Source: CBDCFV01 sp965216425
GTDB lineage: Bacteria > Chloroflexota > Dehalococcoidia > Lucifugimonadales > UBA3495
Direction: 5' to 3'
NCBI GenBank assembly: GCA_965216425.1
Contig: CBDCFV010000006.1
Location: forward strand, 992,001-1,056,000
DNA length: 64,000 nt
Shown: positions 51,363 through 60,209 of the stretch, in pieces
Layout: every line of letters begins with the position of its first letter
Position numbering within the stretch: the first letter of the stretch is position 1
Notes under the pieces: generated by a model
Told to the model about the DNA's origin: nothing
The model's input: the letters and a program-made list of their open reading frames with translations, nothing else
Databases searched by the model: none
Translations under genes and position numbers: made by a program

Positions 51363-51553
51363 ACTAAAACCCGTTGAGACGAGATTGTCTGAACCGAGAC
51401 AGGAGCTACGCAGATGAGCCATGAACATTCGGGTGGCAGGGCAGGGCCTTTTCATTTTCACTGGTGAGCCAACCCAGGAAACGAGATAGCGCCGAGCCCA
51501 AGGGGGGAGAACGTTGACCAAGCGTTGGAGGAGGAGCGGAAATTTCAGAATGC

Positions 51554-51740
51554 CGGACATTTGCAGAAATTACCGGACATTTCGCTCGCTGTATATGGCG
51601 GGCGGGACGCCCGCGCTCCCATCCCATCTCATCCTAACCCAACCGGCCAACCAGTTTTAGTCAGGCCCGTCCGGGCTGTACGAAACAGTTACTATGTTAG
51701 CAGGGTGTTTCACGAGTTGGAAAGGGGCGAATGTCAGTAG
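51554..51740. repeat. Dispersed GGACATTT repeat, copy at 51.6 kb
   Basis: CCGGACATTTGCAG and CCGGACATTTCGC are followed ~100 bases later by TATGTTAGCAGGGTGTTT and GAGTTGGAAAGGGGCGAATGTCAG, matching the block order at 23895-24050. A GC-rich hairpin GGCGGGCGGGACGCCCGC sits between the blocks. Confidence 0.6.
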
Positions 51741-51858
51741 TCGTCCCAGTCCAGGAGTGGTTTGCGTTAGATGATTAGAGCGGTCTTTGGTAGAGGGCTG
51801 CCCTGAAGGCCCGTGGCTGCGGCGATTGTGAAAATGTAAAGGCCCCCCGGAAAAGATC

Positions 51859-52033
51859 CTGCGGCAGGGTCAGGGTCTTTTCATTTTCCGGATTGGGTTA
51901 AATGGGTCTCGTCCTTCCCGCGAAAGCGGGAACCTACACGACCGTGGCCTATGGCAGCCTTCTCGTGGCAGGACCACATGGATTCCCGCCTGCGCGGGAA
52001 AGACGGGAGAATGAAAAGACCCCGCGGCAGGGT
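51859..52033. mobile_element. MITE-like element, 150 bp, copy B
   Basis: Core 51873-52022 with perfect 13-bp inverted ends GGGTCTTTTCATT and AATGAAAAGACCC. It is flanked by GCGGCAGGGT on both sides (51861-51870 and 52024-52033), extended to 12 bases with one mismatch. Same length as copy A at 32368-32517 and ~90% identical, with different flanks, so the unit itself has moved or been copied. Confidence 0.88.
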
Positions 52034-52172
52034 ATGATTCCTTGACAGCCGTTCAAGGGGAGCAATACAATCCAGCAAACAGGCCCCTGTCTGAGCGTGC
52101 TACGAAGCTGTTGGAATACGCGACACGCTCGGACTTTACTGTGTCCAATCCAACTCAGGATAGGAGGACCCG

Positions 52173-53357
52173 ATGCCTAGCTACCCGAAGATTCTCTATA
52201 AAGAGGAAGGCATGCGCGAGGGCATGCAGATTGAGGACTCGCAGATTTCGGTGCAAGACAAGGTCGCTCTTCTTGACGCCTTATCCGAGACCGGGTTGCA
52301 ACAAATCGTCGTGGGTTCATTTGTGAGTCCCAAATGGACACCGCAGATGGAGAGGATCGACGAAATCGTCAACCTGTTCACACCCAGACAGGACGTGACT
52401 TACACGGCGTTGGCCTTGAACTCCCGTGGCGTGGAGCGGGCGCGGAATTACTCGCCGCCCCTTACCATCGAGCGCGACAAGTACCCGAGGCTTACCTGCC
52501 ACATGTGCGATGTGTTTACCCGCCGCAACACGAACCGCTCCCAGATGCAGGAAATGGAGCGCTGGCCGGGAATACTGGCCCAAGCGCAGGAGTTGAACAT
52601 CACGGAGGCCGGTATCGGCTGCAACGCCAGTTGGGGGTCCAACTTCCTCGGGGAGTTCCCGGTGGACAGCCTTATGATACTGCTCGAAAAAGAACACAGC
52701 ATGTGGGACGAGGCCGGTATCAAAGTCCGCAGTTGCTCGTTGGGCGACCCGATGAGCCACTGTACGCCGGCCAAGGTGGAAGAGAGCATAACCAGGGTGA
52801 AAGATCGGTGGCCGGAGATAGACCATTTCCGGCTGCACCTGCACAACGGGCGCAACATGGCCATTGCGTCGGCTTATGCGGCGGTGCGGGTTCTGGGACC
52901 CGACGATACCCTGGAACTGGACGGGACCATCGGCGGCTTGGGCGGCTGCCCCTACTGCGGCAACGGACGGGCCACCGGTATGGCTCCGACCGAAGACCTG
53001 CTGCACATGTTTGAGGATATGGGCGTTGAGACAGGCGTGGATATCAACAAACTCATCGACTGCGTCTGGATGCTGGAGGGGATAGTAGGCAGGGAGCTGT
53101 ACGGCCACGTTTCCAAGGCTGGGCCCAGGCCCAAGCGGGTGGAGGACCTGTACGACATCAACATGCCCTTTGTGGAGACGTTGGAGCAGGCCAAGCACTT
53201 CAAGCACGGCCCCTCTGCCTACGAAGGCGGCATCTACCCATACGCGGAGCCGGTCACCAGTCCTTACCGGGACCGGGTTGACCAAGGGTTGCCGGCGTTC
53301 GATCCGGCTGACGGGGACTTCCCTTGGAAACAGGACTGGTTCCCCGCAAAGGACTAA
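52173..53357 (+). CDS. HMG-CoA-lyase-like (HMGL) enzyme
   Basis: A 394-residue DRE-TIM metallolyase. It starts PKILYKEEGMREGMQIED (variant of the DxxRDGxQ motif, with E replacing D). It has QIVVGSFVSPKWTPQM, the metal-binding LHLHNGRNMAIAS (HxH), and LDGTIGGLGGCPYCGNGRATGMAPTED with the catalytic Cys-loop typical of HMG-CoA lyase. It probably cleaves or forms a C-C bond next to an acyl-CoA or 2-oxo acid. It is longer than HMG-CoA lyase (~300), with an extra C-terminal ~80 residues. AGGAGGA ribosome site; terminator downstream. Confidence 0.87.
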   Translation: MPSYPKILYKEEGMREGMQIEDSQISVQDKVALLDALSETGLQQIVVGSFVSPKWTPQMERIDEIVNLFTPRQDVTYTALALNSRGVERARNYSPPLTIERDKYPRLTCHMCDVFTRRNTNRSQMQEMERWPGILAQAQELNITEAGIGCNASWGSNFLGEFPVDSLMILLEKEHSMWDEAGIKVRSCSLGDPMSHCTPAKVEESITRVKDRWPEIDHFRLHLHNGRNMAIASAYAAVRVLGPDDTLELDGTIGGLGGCPYCGNGRATGMAPTEDLLHMFEDMGVETGVDINKLIDCVWMLEGIVGRELYGHVSKAGPRPKRVEDLYDINMPFVETLEQAKHFKHGPSAYEGGIYPYAEPVTSPYRDRVDQGLPAFDPADGDFPWKQDWFPAKD

Positions 53358-53394
53358 CGGAGCCCTTTAGCAGCGCCGAATTTGATTGAACGTG

Positions 53395-53428
53395 TTGGGG
53401 CCGCCCTTTACCGGACGGCCCCAATTTT
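53395..53428 (+). terminator. Intrinsic terminator after HMGL gene
   Basis: Stem TTGGGGCCG (53395-53403) with CGGCCCCAA (53416-53424), then TTTTG. The T-run is short, but the stem is perfect. Confidence 0.75.
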
Positions 53429-53494
53429 GCGCGAAGTCCACATCATTGGGCATGGCCTTGACCTATCCGAGCAGTGCTGGAGTCCAGATCCGAT

Positions 53495-54301
53495 ATGAGG
53501 CGAGCAACGGAGATATTCCAAGTAGACGCGTTCACTGACCAACCGTACCAAGGGAACCCGGCCGGCGTTTGCATTCTGGATGAGCCCGCTATCTACTCGT
53601 GGATGCAGCACGTGGCCCGAGAGATGAACGTGTCAGAAACTGCCTTTCTGGTCAAGACGGAAAAAGGGTACGAGATTCGTTACTTTACTCCGCTAACTGA
53701 GGTCCCCATTTGCGGACACGCCACCCTGTCATCGGCCCACATACTCTGGGAACAGGGATTGGTTGGCGAGGACGACGCGATTGTGTTCCACGCCAAGGCC
53801 GGAGTGCTGCGCGCGAGCAACGAGGACAGTTGGGTGTGCTTGGACTTCCCCGCACGCCCGGTGACGCCGGCGGACAGCCCGAAGGGCCTCGAGGAGGCGC
53901 TGGGAACTGTTCCAAAGGACGTATACCGGATTGAGGCTGGCGGGTTTCTGGCTGAGCTTGAGTCGGATGACGCGATACGGGCGCTGCGCCCAAATTTCGA
54001 GTTGATGCGCCAAGGGGGCTTTGGCGGAATCGTGGCGACGGCGAAAAGCACCTCGCCGCTGGTGGACTTTGTTTCCAGGTATTTCCACCCGGAAATCGGC
54101 ATTAATGAAGACCCGGTGACCGGAGTAGCCCACTGCAGCCTAGCGCCCTTCTGGTCCGAGAAACTGGGCAAGGCCGAGTTGGACTGCTACCAAGCCTCGG
54201 CCAGGGGCGGGTTTCTGAAGGTGCGAACGAAGGATGACAGGGTCGATATTCTCGGAAAGGCGGTAACGGTCATACGAGGCAACATACTGTATAGCTTTTA
54301 A
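53495..54301 (+). CDS. PhzF-family isomerase/epimerase
   Basis: A 268-residue protein of the PhzF/DapF fold. IFQVDAFTDQPYQGNPAGVCIL opens it. MNVSETAFLV holds the catalytic-type Glu, and YFTPLTEVPICGHATLSSAHIL follows (GHAT motif). GINEDPVTGVAHCSLAPFW (DPVTG-A) is the C-terminal repeat. Relatives do proton-transfer chemistry; the substrate is unknown. ATG 53495 chosen; a GTG at 53474 is an in-frame alternative. Confidence 0.87.
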   Translation: MRRATEIFQVDAFTDQPYQGNPAGVCILDEPAIYSWMQHVAREMNVSETAFLVKTEKGYEIRYFTPLTEVPICGHATLSSAHILWEQGLVGEDDAIVFHAKAGVLRASNEDSWVCLDFPARPVTPADSPKGLEEALGTVPKDVYRIEAGGFLAELESDDAIRALRPNFELMRQGGFGGIVATAKSTSPLVDFVSRYFHPEIGINEDPVTGVAHCSLAPFWSEKLGKAELDCYQASARGGFLKVRTKDDRVDILGKAVTVIRGNILYSF

Positions 54302-54314
54302 CGGAGGTTAATTG

Positions 54315-54905
54315 ATGACTACCAACCCCACGGACCCCAACCAAGTACGGCTTACCGGCGAAAATTCCTTTATCCGCTTGGCACAAGAGGAGGGCGGGCC
54401 GTCGTCTACCCGGGTGAGCCACTGGCGCATCTTGCTGTCCCCCGCCGGCCCCGGTCATGTGCTGTACATCAAAAGCGAACTTTTTGACGATGAAGTCAGG
54501 ATATATTCGGACAATATCGGGCTTGCCCGCTGGCTGCAGGGGGAGATAGAGTCCATGCTGTTCCCGGAATTCGCCGACCAGGACACGCCGGTGATTGCGG
54601 CGGAGTTCATCAAGTCCGGCGACGGGCGGTCGTTCTGGACTGAGTCGGTGGAAAGCGACGAAGAGACTATCGCGTTGAGTTGGTACGATTTCGGCGAACC
54701 CTATATGCTGGTTTCCCCGGCAGGCGGCACTCCGGGCAGGGCCCACGGCGTTTACAGTTGCTTTGTACCCGCCCGCAGGGCACAGATAACCTGCAATGGC
54801 GATGTGGCGGAGGGCAATGTGTACCAGGAGATGAGGGGAGACAGAGTCAGCAGCACCGCTTGCTTGGCTTGGTCGGAGACTTGGGTGAAACCCTACGACG
54901 CTTAA
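54315..54905 (+). CDS. Hypothetical protein in a catabolic gene run
   Basis: A 196-residue soluble protein with no family I recognise. Notable segments are SHWRILLSPAGPGHVLYIKSELFDDEVRIYSDN (strand-rich), WLQGEIESMLFPEF and a C-terminal YSCFVPARRAQITCNG-type strand pattern. It looks like an all-beta, possibly small-molecule-binding domain. GGAGG lies seven bases upstream. It is separated by 13 bases from PhzF and 46 from the DinB-like gene, so it is probably cotranscribed. Confidence 0.7.
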   Translation: MTTNPTDPNQVRLTGENSFIRLAQEEGGPSSTRVSHWRILLSPAGPGHVLYIKSELFDDEVRIYSDNIGLARWLQGEIESMLFPEFADQDTPVIAAEFIKSGDGRSFWTESVESDEETIALSWYDFGEPYMLVSPAGGTPGRAHGVYSCFVPARRAQITCNGDVAEGNVYQEMRGDRVSSTACLAWSETWVKPYDA

Positions 54906-54951
54906 TATACTCCCCGGTGTGAAAGAAGCCGGGGCCAGGAGGACTGAAGAT

Positions 54952-55614
54952 ATGGCGACCGAGCAGTTGCCCGACAATGCGCCGGGGACGGCGTTATTCC
55001 CCGAGTTTGAAAATCAGGTATATGAGTGGGCTTCCTTGGAAGTACGGGGGCTTACTGATGAACAACTGGACTTTGAGTCTGACCGGTGGGGTTGGAGCGG
55101 GTGGAGCATCCGCCGCAACCTGAGTCACATGGCATCCGGCGATTTCCGTTGGTGCTGGCAGCGGTGGGGCAACATACTGTTTCCCAACGGCCTGCCCAAC
55201 GGCGAGGAGTTGGACAGGATTGTGGAGTCGCCGCACGACCGGCGCTTGGACGAAAACGTATACTGGGGAATCGACTCTATTCTGGAAAAGCTGCGCGAAG
55301 CGCTGGACCTCTGGTGGACGGTGATTTCGGCTGAGACGGTGGGATCGCTGAAGACCAAAGAAGTGGAATTGGACAACAACGGCGTGATGGTGAACTATCC
55401 GCAATTGTTCCCCAGGGGATTACGCGAAAACCCCAGCGATTCATCCAAGATTTTCGCAAGCCTGGAGAACACGCTCCGTCACCGGTACTTTGAGCACACG
55501 ACCCATCTCTACAACATCCAACGGTTAAAGCGGGCCCAGGGACTGGAGACGATGGTGGACCTTCCAGAGGTGGGGTACTTCACGATGCCGGACTGGGACA
55601 GGAGCGAGCCTTAG
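54952..55614 (+). CDS. DinB-like four-helix protein
   Basis: A 220-residue, helix-rich protein. GLTDEQLDFESDRWGWSGWSIRRNLSHMASGDFRWCWQRW resembles the DinB/YfiT start, where a helix carries the first metal His. TLRHRYFEHTTHLYNIQRLKRAQG supplies the C-terminal His cluster. DinB-fold proteins are metal-dependent thiol transferases or hydrolases. ATG 54952 follows AGGAGG; an upstream GTG would add 11 residues. Same strand as the preceding hypothetical gene. Confidence 0.72.
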   Translation: MATEQLPDNAPGTALFPEFENQVYEWASLEVRGLTDEQLDFESDRWGWSGWSIRRNLSHMASGDFRWCWQRWGNILFPNGLPNGEELDRIVESPHDRRLDENVYWGIDSILEKLREALDLWWTVISAETVGSLKTKEVELDNNGVMVNYPQLFPRGLRENPSDSSKIFASLENTLRHRYFEHTTHLYNIQRLKRAQGLETMVDLPEVGYFTMPDWDRSEP

Positions 55615-55640
55615 CGGGTTACGGATTACGTGCTTCGAGA

Positions 55641-56810
55641 CTACCAACCGGGGTCGCTGGGGCGGATTCCCAGCAGGGCCTGGCCGGCCGAGTCGAAGTT
55701 GGAGGGCAGGCCGCTAACGTGTTGCACCGCTACGTGGACGTCCCGGAAGAACCGCTCCAAGGGATGCCGGCGGTGTATTGCGTTGGTCCCGGCAGCGTGA
55801 AAAAGCAGGTCTATAGCCTTGACTGATTCCCTCATGGCGTTGGTTATGGCCAGCCTGGCTAAGGCTATCTCGGGGCCGGGGTCGGGGTGTCCGGCGCACA
55901 CCGCATCCCATGCGGCCCTCACGGCGTCCAATAGATACGCCCGTGAGCTGCCGATCATGGCTTCCGCCTCGGCCACCTTGGTCTGAACCATGGGGCGGTC
56001 CCTGAGACGGGTGTCGGACATGGTTGTGCCCGCGCCAGTGGCAAGTTCTACGAAGGCATCCATTGCTCCGCGGGCCATTCCCAACGTGTTGCCGGCTATG
56101 GGCGTCCATGCGGCCACCAGCGTGAACCGGGAATGGTAGAGGGGGCCTTGCTCGTGGGCGGGATTGAACAAGGCGTAGCTGTGCTCTTCAGGCACAAAAA
56201 CGTCGGCTAACTCGAAGTCGTGGCTGCCGGTGGCCCGCAGGCCCACGACCGACCAAGTATCGTGGAGGACGGCGGCTTCCGCCGGCGCCAGCAGAGTACG
56301 GATTTGAGGAGAGCCGTCCGGGTTAGTAAGAGGACCGTTGGCGTCAACTATTTTACAGGTGCACAGCAGCCAGTTGGCGTGGTGTACCCCACTGGCGTAG
56401 TCCCATCGGCCCCGCAGACGGTAACCACCGTCCACGGCTAACGCCTCGCCCTGAGGCCGTATGGACCCGGCCATGCGGAAATCCGGGGGTTGCCCGAACA
56501 TAGCCCGCCCCACATCCGCTTTGAGCCATCCTGCGAAGAGGGAGCAGGAACTGGACAGCATGGCGCACCAACCAACGGACCCGTCCACCTTGGAAAGCTC
56601 TTCTATGACCCGGAAAGAGGTAAGGGGATCGGACTCCGGGCCGCCCATGGAGAGCGGCAACGCCAGTTGGAACAACCCGGCTTTATTGAGTTCCCGGGCC
56701 AGTCCCGCCGGCAAGCTGGTACCGGAGTCCAATTCTTCCCGGTATTGACGGATTGTCGGCATCAGGGCTACGGCGTTGGCTATAAAGTCCTGGTGCGCCG
56801 TATCAACCAT
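55641..56810 (-). CDS. Acyl-CoA dehydrogenase/flavin monooxygenase-like protein
   Basis: A 389-residue protein of the acyl-CoA dehydrogenase fold, closest in style to two-component monooxygenase/hydroxylase members (HpaC/HsaA-like oxygenase components). The N-terminal helical domain holds GLFQLALPLSMGGPESDPLTSFRVIEEL, the middle beta domain has AGSIRPQGEALAVDGGYRLRGRWDYASGVHHANWLL, and the C-terminal helices include HAAGTNAIHRRHPLERFFRDVHVAVQHV. The flavin substrate partner is unknown. ATG 56810 after GGAGAGGAA. Confidence 0.85.
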   Translation of the reverse strand: MVDTAHQDFIANAVALMPTIRQYREELDSGTSLPAGLARELNKAGLFQLALPLSMGGPESDPLTSFRVIEELSKVDGSVGWCAMLSSSCSLFAGWLKADVGRAMFGQPPDFRMAGSIRPQGEALAVDGGYRLRGRWDYASGVHHANWLLCTCKIVDANGPLTNPDGSPQIRTLLAPAEAAVLHDTWSVVGLRATGSHDFELADVFVPEEHSYALFNPAHEQGPLYHSRFTLVAAWTPIAGNTLGMARGAMDAFVELATGAGTTMSDTRLRDRPMVQTKVAEAEAMIGSSRAYLLDAVRAAWDAVCAGHPDPGPEIALARLAITNAMRESVKAIDLLFHAAGTNAIHRRHPLERFFRDVHVAVQHVSGLPSNFDSAGQALLGIRPSDPGW

Positions 56811-56855
56811 AGTGTTCCTCTCCACCGTTGCCCTGATACGCCTGACCGGTTGCGG

Positions 56856-57845
56856 TTAAGCAGAGCTACAAGCCACGCTGATGACGCTGGCAGCGCTTTC
56901 AGGCACGGGGTGTTCCTGCCAGCTTGCGCCGCCGTTGTGGGTGCCGAAGACCTGACCACGGCGGGTGCAGAAATAAACCTGATCGGGCTGCGCGGCGTTG
57001 ATAGCCACGCCGAAGGTGGTGCTTTGCGGGCTGATACCCTTGTCGAACCGCTCCCAAGACTCACCCAAGTCGGTGGTGCGCAGTACGCCGCCCTCTTCGC
57101 TGCCGAAGTTCAATCCTACGCAAGCGTACAGGGTGTTGGGTTCGTTGGGGGATGATTGGATGCCGCGGGAGTACATGATGTTTGAGAAGCGTTCGAACTG
57201 GAGGTTCTCCCAGTTTTCGCCCCGGTCGCGGGTCCGCCACACGCCAACCCGGTTGGAGATGAACACGGCGCTGGAATCAGCCGCGCCTACGGCAACGCCA
57301 TGCAGGTCCATCAGGTCTACGTCACCGGCGAAGTTCTTGTTCACTATTTGCCAGGACTTGCCAGCGTCGGAACTGCGGGCGGCGCCGCCAACCTCCAATG
57401 CGGCATACATGTGGTTGGGGTCTTTGGCCTCTATGCCTATACCGAGGATGCGGGTAGCAAAGGCCATCTGTACTTGGTCGGGGTTGGAGATGGTGGCTTG
57501 GTACTCCCAATTCTCCCCGCCGTCATCGCTCCTGAACACCTCGCTGCCCTCGGTGCCCAAGAACATGATATTGGAGTCATTCGGGTGGAACTTGATGGAC
57601 CACACGACGCGGCCTTCGGGCATGTTCATCCGCTCCCAGTTGTCGCCCCGGTCCTTGCTGCGGAAGATGCCGCGCTGGGTGCCCGCGAACATTACTTCGG
57701 AGTTGTCAGGATGAATTGCGATGGCCCGCGCTTGGGCCGCCGGGGCCATGCCGCGGGTGAGGTTTTCCCAACGGGAGTCGTTGGCCTCTTTCCGGTACAG
57801 GCCGCTGGATTCCGCGCCGACGTATATCAATGTTTTGTCCGCCAT
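56856..57845 (-). CDS. BNR/YCF48-type beta-propeller protein
   Basis: A 329-residue cytosolic-looking propeller with six or seven repeats of the Asp-box type: SKDRGDNWERM, SDDGGENWEYQ, SSDAGKSWQIV, TRDRGENWENL, TTDLGESWERF and THNGGASWQEH. Related to sialidase BNR and photosystem-assembly YCF48 propellers; no catalytic sialidase residues are obvious. ATG 57845 follows GGAGG. No signal peptide. Confidence 0.85.
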   Translation of the reverse strand: MADKTLIYVGAESSGLYRKEANDSRWENLTRGMAPAAQARAIAIHPDNSEVMFAGTQRGIFRSKDRGDNWERMNMPEGRVVWSIKFHPNDSNIMFLGTEGSEVFRSDDGGENWEYQATISNPDQVQMAFATRILGIGIEAKDPNHMYAALEVGGAARSSDAGKSWQIVNKNFAGDVDLMDLHGVAVGAADSSAVFISNRVGVWRTRDRGENWENLQFERFSNIMYSRGIQSSPNEPNTLYACVGLNFGSEEGGVLRTTDLGESWERFDKGISPQSTTFGVAINAAQPDQVYFCTRRGQVFGTHNGGASWQEHPVPESAASVISVACSSA

Positions 57846-58050
57846 CGTCGTTACCTCCAAGTCTACAAAATGGTCGTTTAAGGCAGCGAACCAAACCAAG
57901 CAGGCTATCTGCCGCCGCCTGAGTGCATCGTAATTTCACCAGACGGCCTCACGGTTGTCAATCTATGGATTTCGTCGGCCGATAGTCCCTCGACGACCTG
58001 TAAACGAAGCGGAAGACCACAAGCTTGGCAGTAGGAACTTCCCAGTGGAA

Positions 58051-58791
58051 TCAGCCTTCTCTGGCCAATACCAGCACCCAGACCGATGAGGCTCCGGCGG
58101 CCTTCAAGGCGGCGGCGCAGGCGGAGAGGGTGCTACCGGTGGTTGCTACGTCGTCAACCAGGATGAGCTTTCGCCCGGTCATGTCGTCCCTGCATTGGAA
58201 GCTGCCGGACACGTTTTCCCGGCGTTGCTCGCGGGAGGCGACCCGGACCTGGGGCAGCGAATCTTTGATACGCATCAGGGAGCCTTCGTTGATGGGAAGG
58301 CCGGTGCGTTTAGACAGCTCCTTGGCCAGCAATCCGGACTGGTTGTAACCGCGCTCTCGAAGCCGTCGAGGGTGCAGGCACACCGGAACAAACTCCTCGC
58401 CAGGTACGGAATGCGACTTCAGGAAATCCGCCAGAAGGTCAGCCAACTGCGGAGCGGCGGCCCTGACGCCGCGGTACTTCAGGGCGTGGACTGCTTCCCG
58501 GAGAGGTCCTTCCATCAGGAAAGGCGCGCGCAAGCCGTCGAACGCCGGGGCAATGCCAGAGCACCATCGGCATAGGGAGCGGGCATTGGGCTCGGCACAA
58601 ACGCGGCAGTAAGGCATCTTGAGGCGGGGCAATTTATCGGCGCAGGCTTGGCACAGCAACTTGCCTTCGCGCTGGCATCCCAAACAGGTTAACGGGAACA
58701 GCAGGTCCAAAGCCAGCCGGGGCAACTGCCTAAGAACCGTATTCAGCGGCAAGCGGTCTCCAACGGGGTCTGCTCCTAAGGGGTTTCCCAA
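58051..58791 (-). CDS. comF: ComF-family phosphoribosyltransferase-like protein
   Basis: A 246-residue protein with an N-terminal zinc ribbon (CLGCQREGKLLCQAC, CRVCAEPNARSLCRWC) and a C-terminal PRTase domain. The PRPP loop is LILVDDVATTGSTL. In competent bacteria ComF helps DNA uptake; in others its role is unclear. No other com gene is nearby. Confidence 0.9.
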   Translation of the reverse strand: MGNPLGADPVGDRLPLNTVLRQLPRLALDLLFPLTCLGCQREGKLLCQACADKLPRLKMPYCRVCAEPNARSLCRWCSGIAPAFDGLRAPFLMEGPLREAVHALKYRGVRAAAPQLADLLADFLKSHSVPGEEFVPVCLHPRRLRERGYNQSGLLAKELSKRTGLPINEGSLMRIKDSLPQVRVASREQRRENVSGSFQCRDDMTGRKLILVDDVATTGSTLSACAAALKAAGASSVWVLVLAREG

Positions 58792-58829
58792 GCCCCGCGG
58801 CGTCCAAGAATTGCCGGGGCCGGATTACC

Positions 58830-59561
58830 TCAGTTTTTCATGGTAAATATGGTTACGGCCTGATTTTCCGCGAACAGGCGTTGCGGCTCGTTCAGGTTGG
58901 CAGTGATTATCACCGGTGTAACTTCTCCCCCGGTAACGTTGGCGAGGATGTCTGCACGCAGCCTTGCTCGTTGGATGTCGCTATTGTCAGCCGTAACAGA
59001 TACTTCAATGGCTGCATGGCGGTTGCCTGCGCCTGCGATGATGATGTCCGTTTCCTGTAATTCCTCTTCCTGTTCCGGAGAAATGACGCCGGACGATAGC
59101 GCCCGGTTGACGAGCCTATCCAATTCGACTGTTCGGCCGGTGTCCCGTGTCAAGGCCAGTTGAGGGTCTTCCAAACCCAGGATGTTCTTGGCCCGGACAA
59201 GCGCCCCGTTTTTCACCCTTTGCTCGTAGACGTAGCCGTTCAGGTTGCCGACCTGTCCTGCCAGCAAGTTGAATCGTGCATTCATACCTTGGAATTGGGC
59301 ATTCACTTCTTGGAATCGGGCATCTACTTCTTGGAACCGGGCATTCACTTCTTGGAACCGGGCATTCATGTCTTGAGTGAGGTCGTCGAACCTCTGGTCA
59401 ATGGCATCGAATTTCTGGTCTACTCGTTGAACAAACTTGGCGAATCGCTCCGGCAACTCCAGCAGTTCCTGGCTCAGCAGGATACTTCGAATAGCATCGG
59501 CCCACTCAGGCTGTTCCCGGATGATTCTAACGAGGTCGGCGATGTTATTGATGGTCGTCAT
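58830..59561 (-). CDS. DUF3782-like protein: coiled-coil heptad repeats plus nuclease-like domain
   Basis: A 243-residue protein. Residues ~45-115 form a coiled coil with a seven-residue tandem motif (ARFQEVN ARFQEVD ARFQEVN AQFQGMN), encoded by 21-bp tandem DNA units at 59300-59362. The C-terminal part has ELDRLVNRALSSG, ETDIIIAGAGNRHAAIEVSVTADNSDIQRARLRADIL and VIITANLNEPQRLF. These match the PD-(D/E)XK-like DUF3782 domain (D...E-x-S...R-R). Such proteins are often scattered and duplicated in uncultivated genomes; the function is unproven. Confidence 0.75.
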   Translation of the reverse strand: MTTINNIADLVRIIREQPEWADAIRSILLSQELLELPERFAKFVQRVDQKFDAIDQRFDDLTQDMNARFQEVNARFQEVDARFQEVNAQFQGMNARFNLLAGQVGNLNGYVYEQRVKNGALVRAKNILGLEDPQLALTRDTGRTVELDRLVNRALSSGVISPEQEEELQETDIIIAGAGNRHAAIEVSVTADNSDIQRARLRADILANVTGGEVTPVIITANLNEPQRLFAENQAVTIFTMKN

Positions 59562-59613
59562 AAATGGGTGCTGTGCTCCCTGGCAGTTATACTACATCCT
59601 ACGAGAAGGTATT

Positions 59614-60111
59614 TTACAGGCGGTCATTCCGGGCACGCCAGCGGGACCAGATTTGCCCGTCCCGGGGAAAGGCCAAGGGCGGCAAGTCGTCGTCTCCAAA
59701 GAAGCCAACGTCCAGGGTCTCCGGCCCCAAAGTCAACGCGCCGCCCAGTTCGACTGCGGAGTAGGCCGCCACCATCACAGCCTGCCCGTCCTCTGAAAAA
59801 AGGCCGATCAATTCCTTTATTTCCACGTCCAGCCCGGTCTCTTCCCATACCTCTCTGACAGCGGCTTTTTCCACCACCTCGCCCCGGTCGACGTAGCCAC
59901 CGGGCAGGCTCCACAGACCGTAACCGGGCTCGTTGCCGCGGCGGACCAGCAATAGTGTATCGCCGCGTTCTACGATACAGATAGCGGCTACCTTGGGATC
60001 GTAAAAGACCACCCGCCCGCATTCCGGGCAACTGGGTCGTCCCCTGCCCGCGACTTCCTTAGTCTCAAGAGGCGCGGCGCAAGATGGGCAAAACCTGTCG
60101 TTGGGCGTCAT
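59614..60111 (-). CDS. NUDIX hydrolase with zinc-ribbon N-terminus
   Basis: A 165-residue pyrophosphohydrolase. Residues 1-35 carry FCPSCAAPLE and CPECGRVVF, a zinc ribbon like that in NudC NADH pyrophosphatases and related enzymes. The Nudix box GYVDRGEVVEKAAVREVWEETGLDV (~75-99) is complete. Likely hydrolyses a nucleotide diphosphate derivative. It may be monocistronic. Confidence 0.92.
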   Translation of the reverse strand: MTPNDRFCPSCAAPLETKEVAGRGRPSCPECGRVVFYDPKVAAICIVERGDTLLLVRRGNEPGYGLWSLPGGYVDRGEVVEKAAVREVWEETGLDVEIKELIGLFSEDGQAVMVAAYSAVELGGALTLGPETLDVGFFGDDDLPPLAFPRDGQIWSRWRARNDRL

Positions 60112-60209
60112 AACTTCCTCATCATACCATCATGGGCTATTATGTCCCCATGGACAGTCGCGCATGTCGATTGTCCATCGAGGAATACCGTCAACGGAGG
60201 CTTACGCAC

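Larger units (their letters stand above)
51039..52172. other. 1.1-kb non-coding region rich in repeats
   Basis: No supportable gene. In order it holds the polA promoter, a TIR-bounded element (51155-51362) with tandem units, an isolated MITE end (CAGGGCCTTTTCATTTT at 51442-51458), the GGACATTT repeat (51554-51740) with a GGCGGGCGGGACGCCCGC hairpin near 51598-51615, and MITE copy B (51859-52033). Confidence 0.7.

Noticed and set aside
59160..59858. 232-residue plus-strand frame with LELGIHFLESGIYFLEPGIHFLE-like repeats
   Set aside because: The repeats are the reverse reading of the 21-bp coiled-coil units of the minus-strand gene; no independent support.
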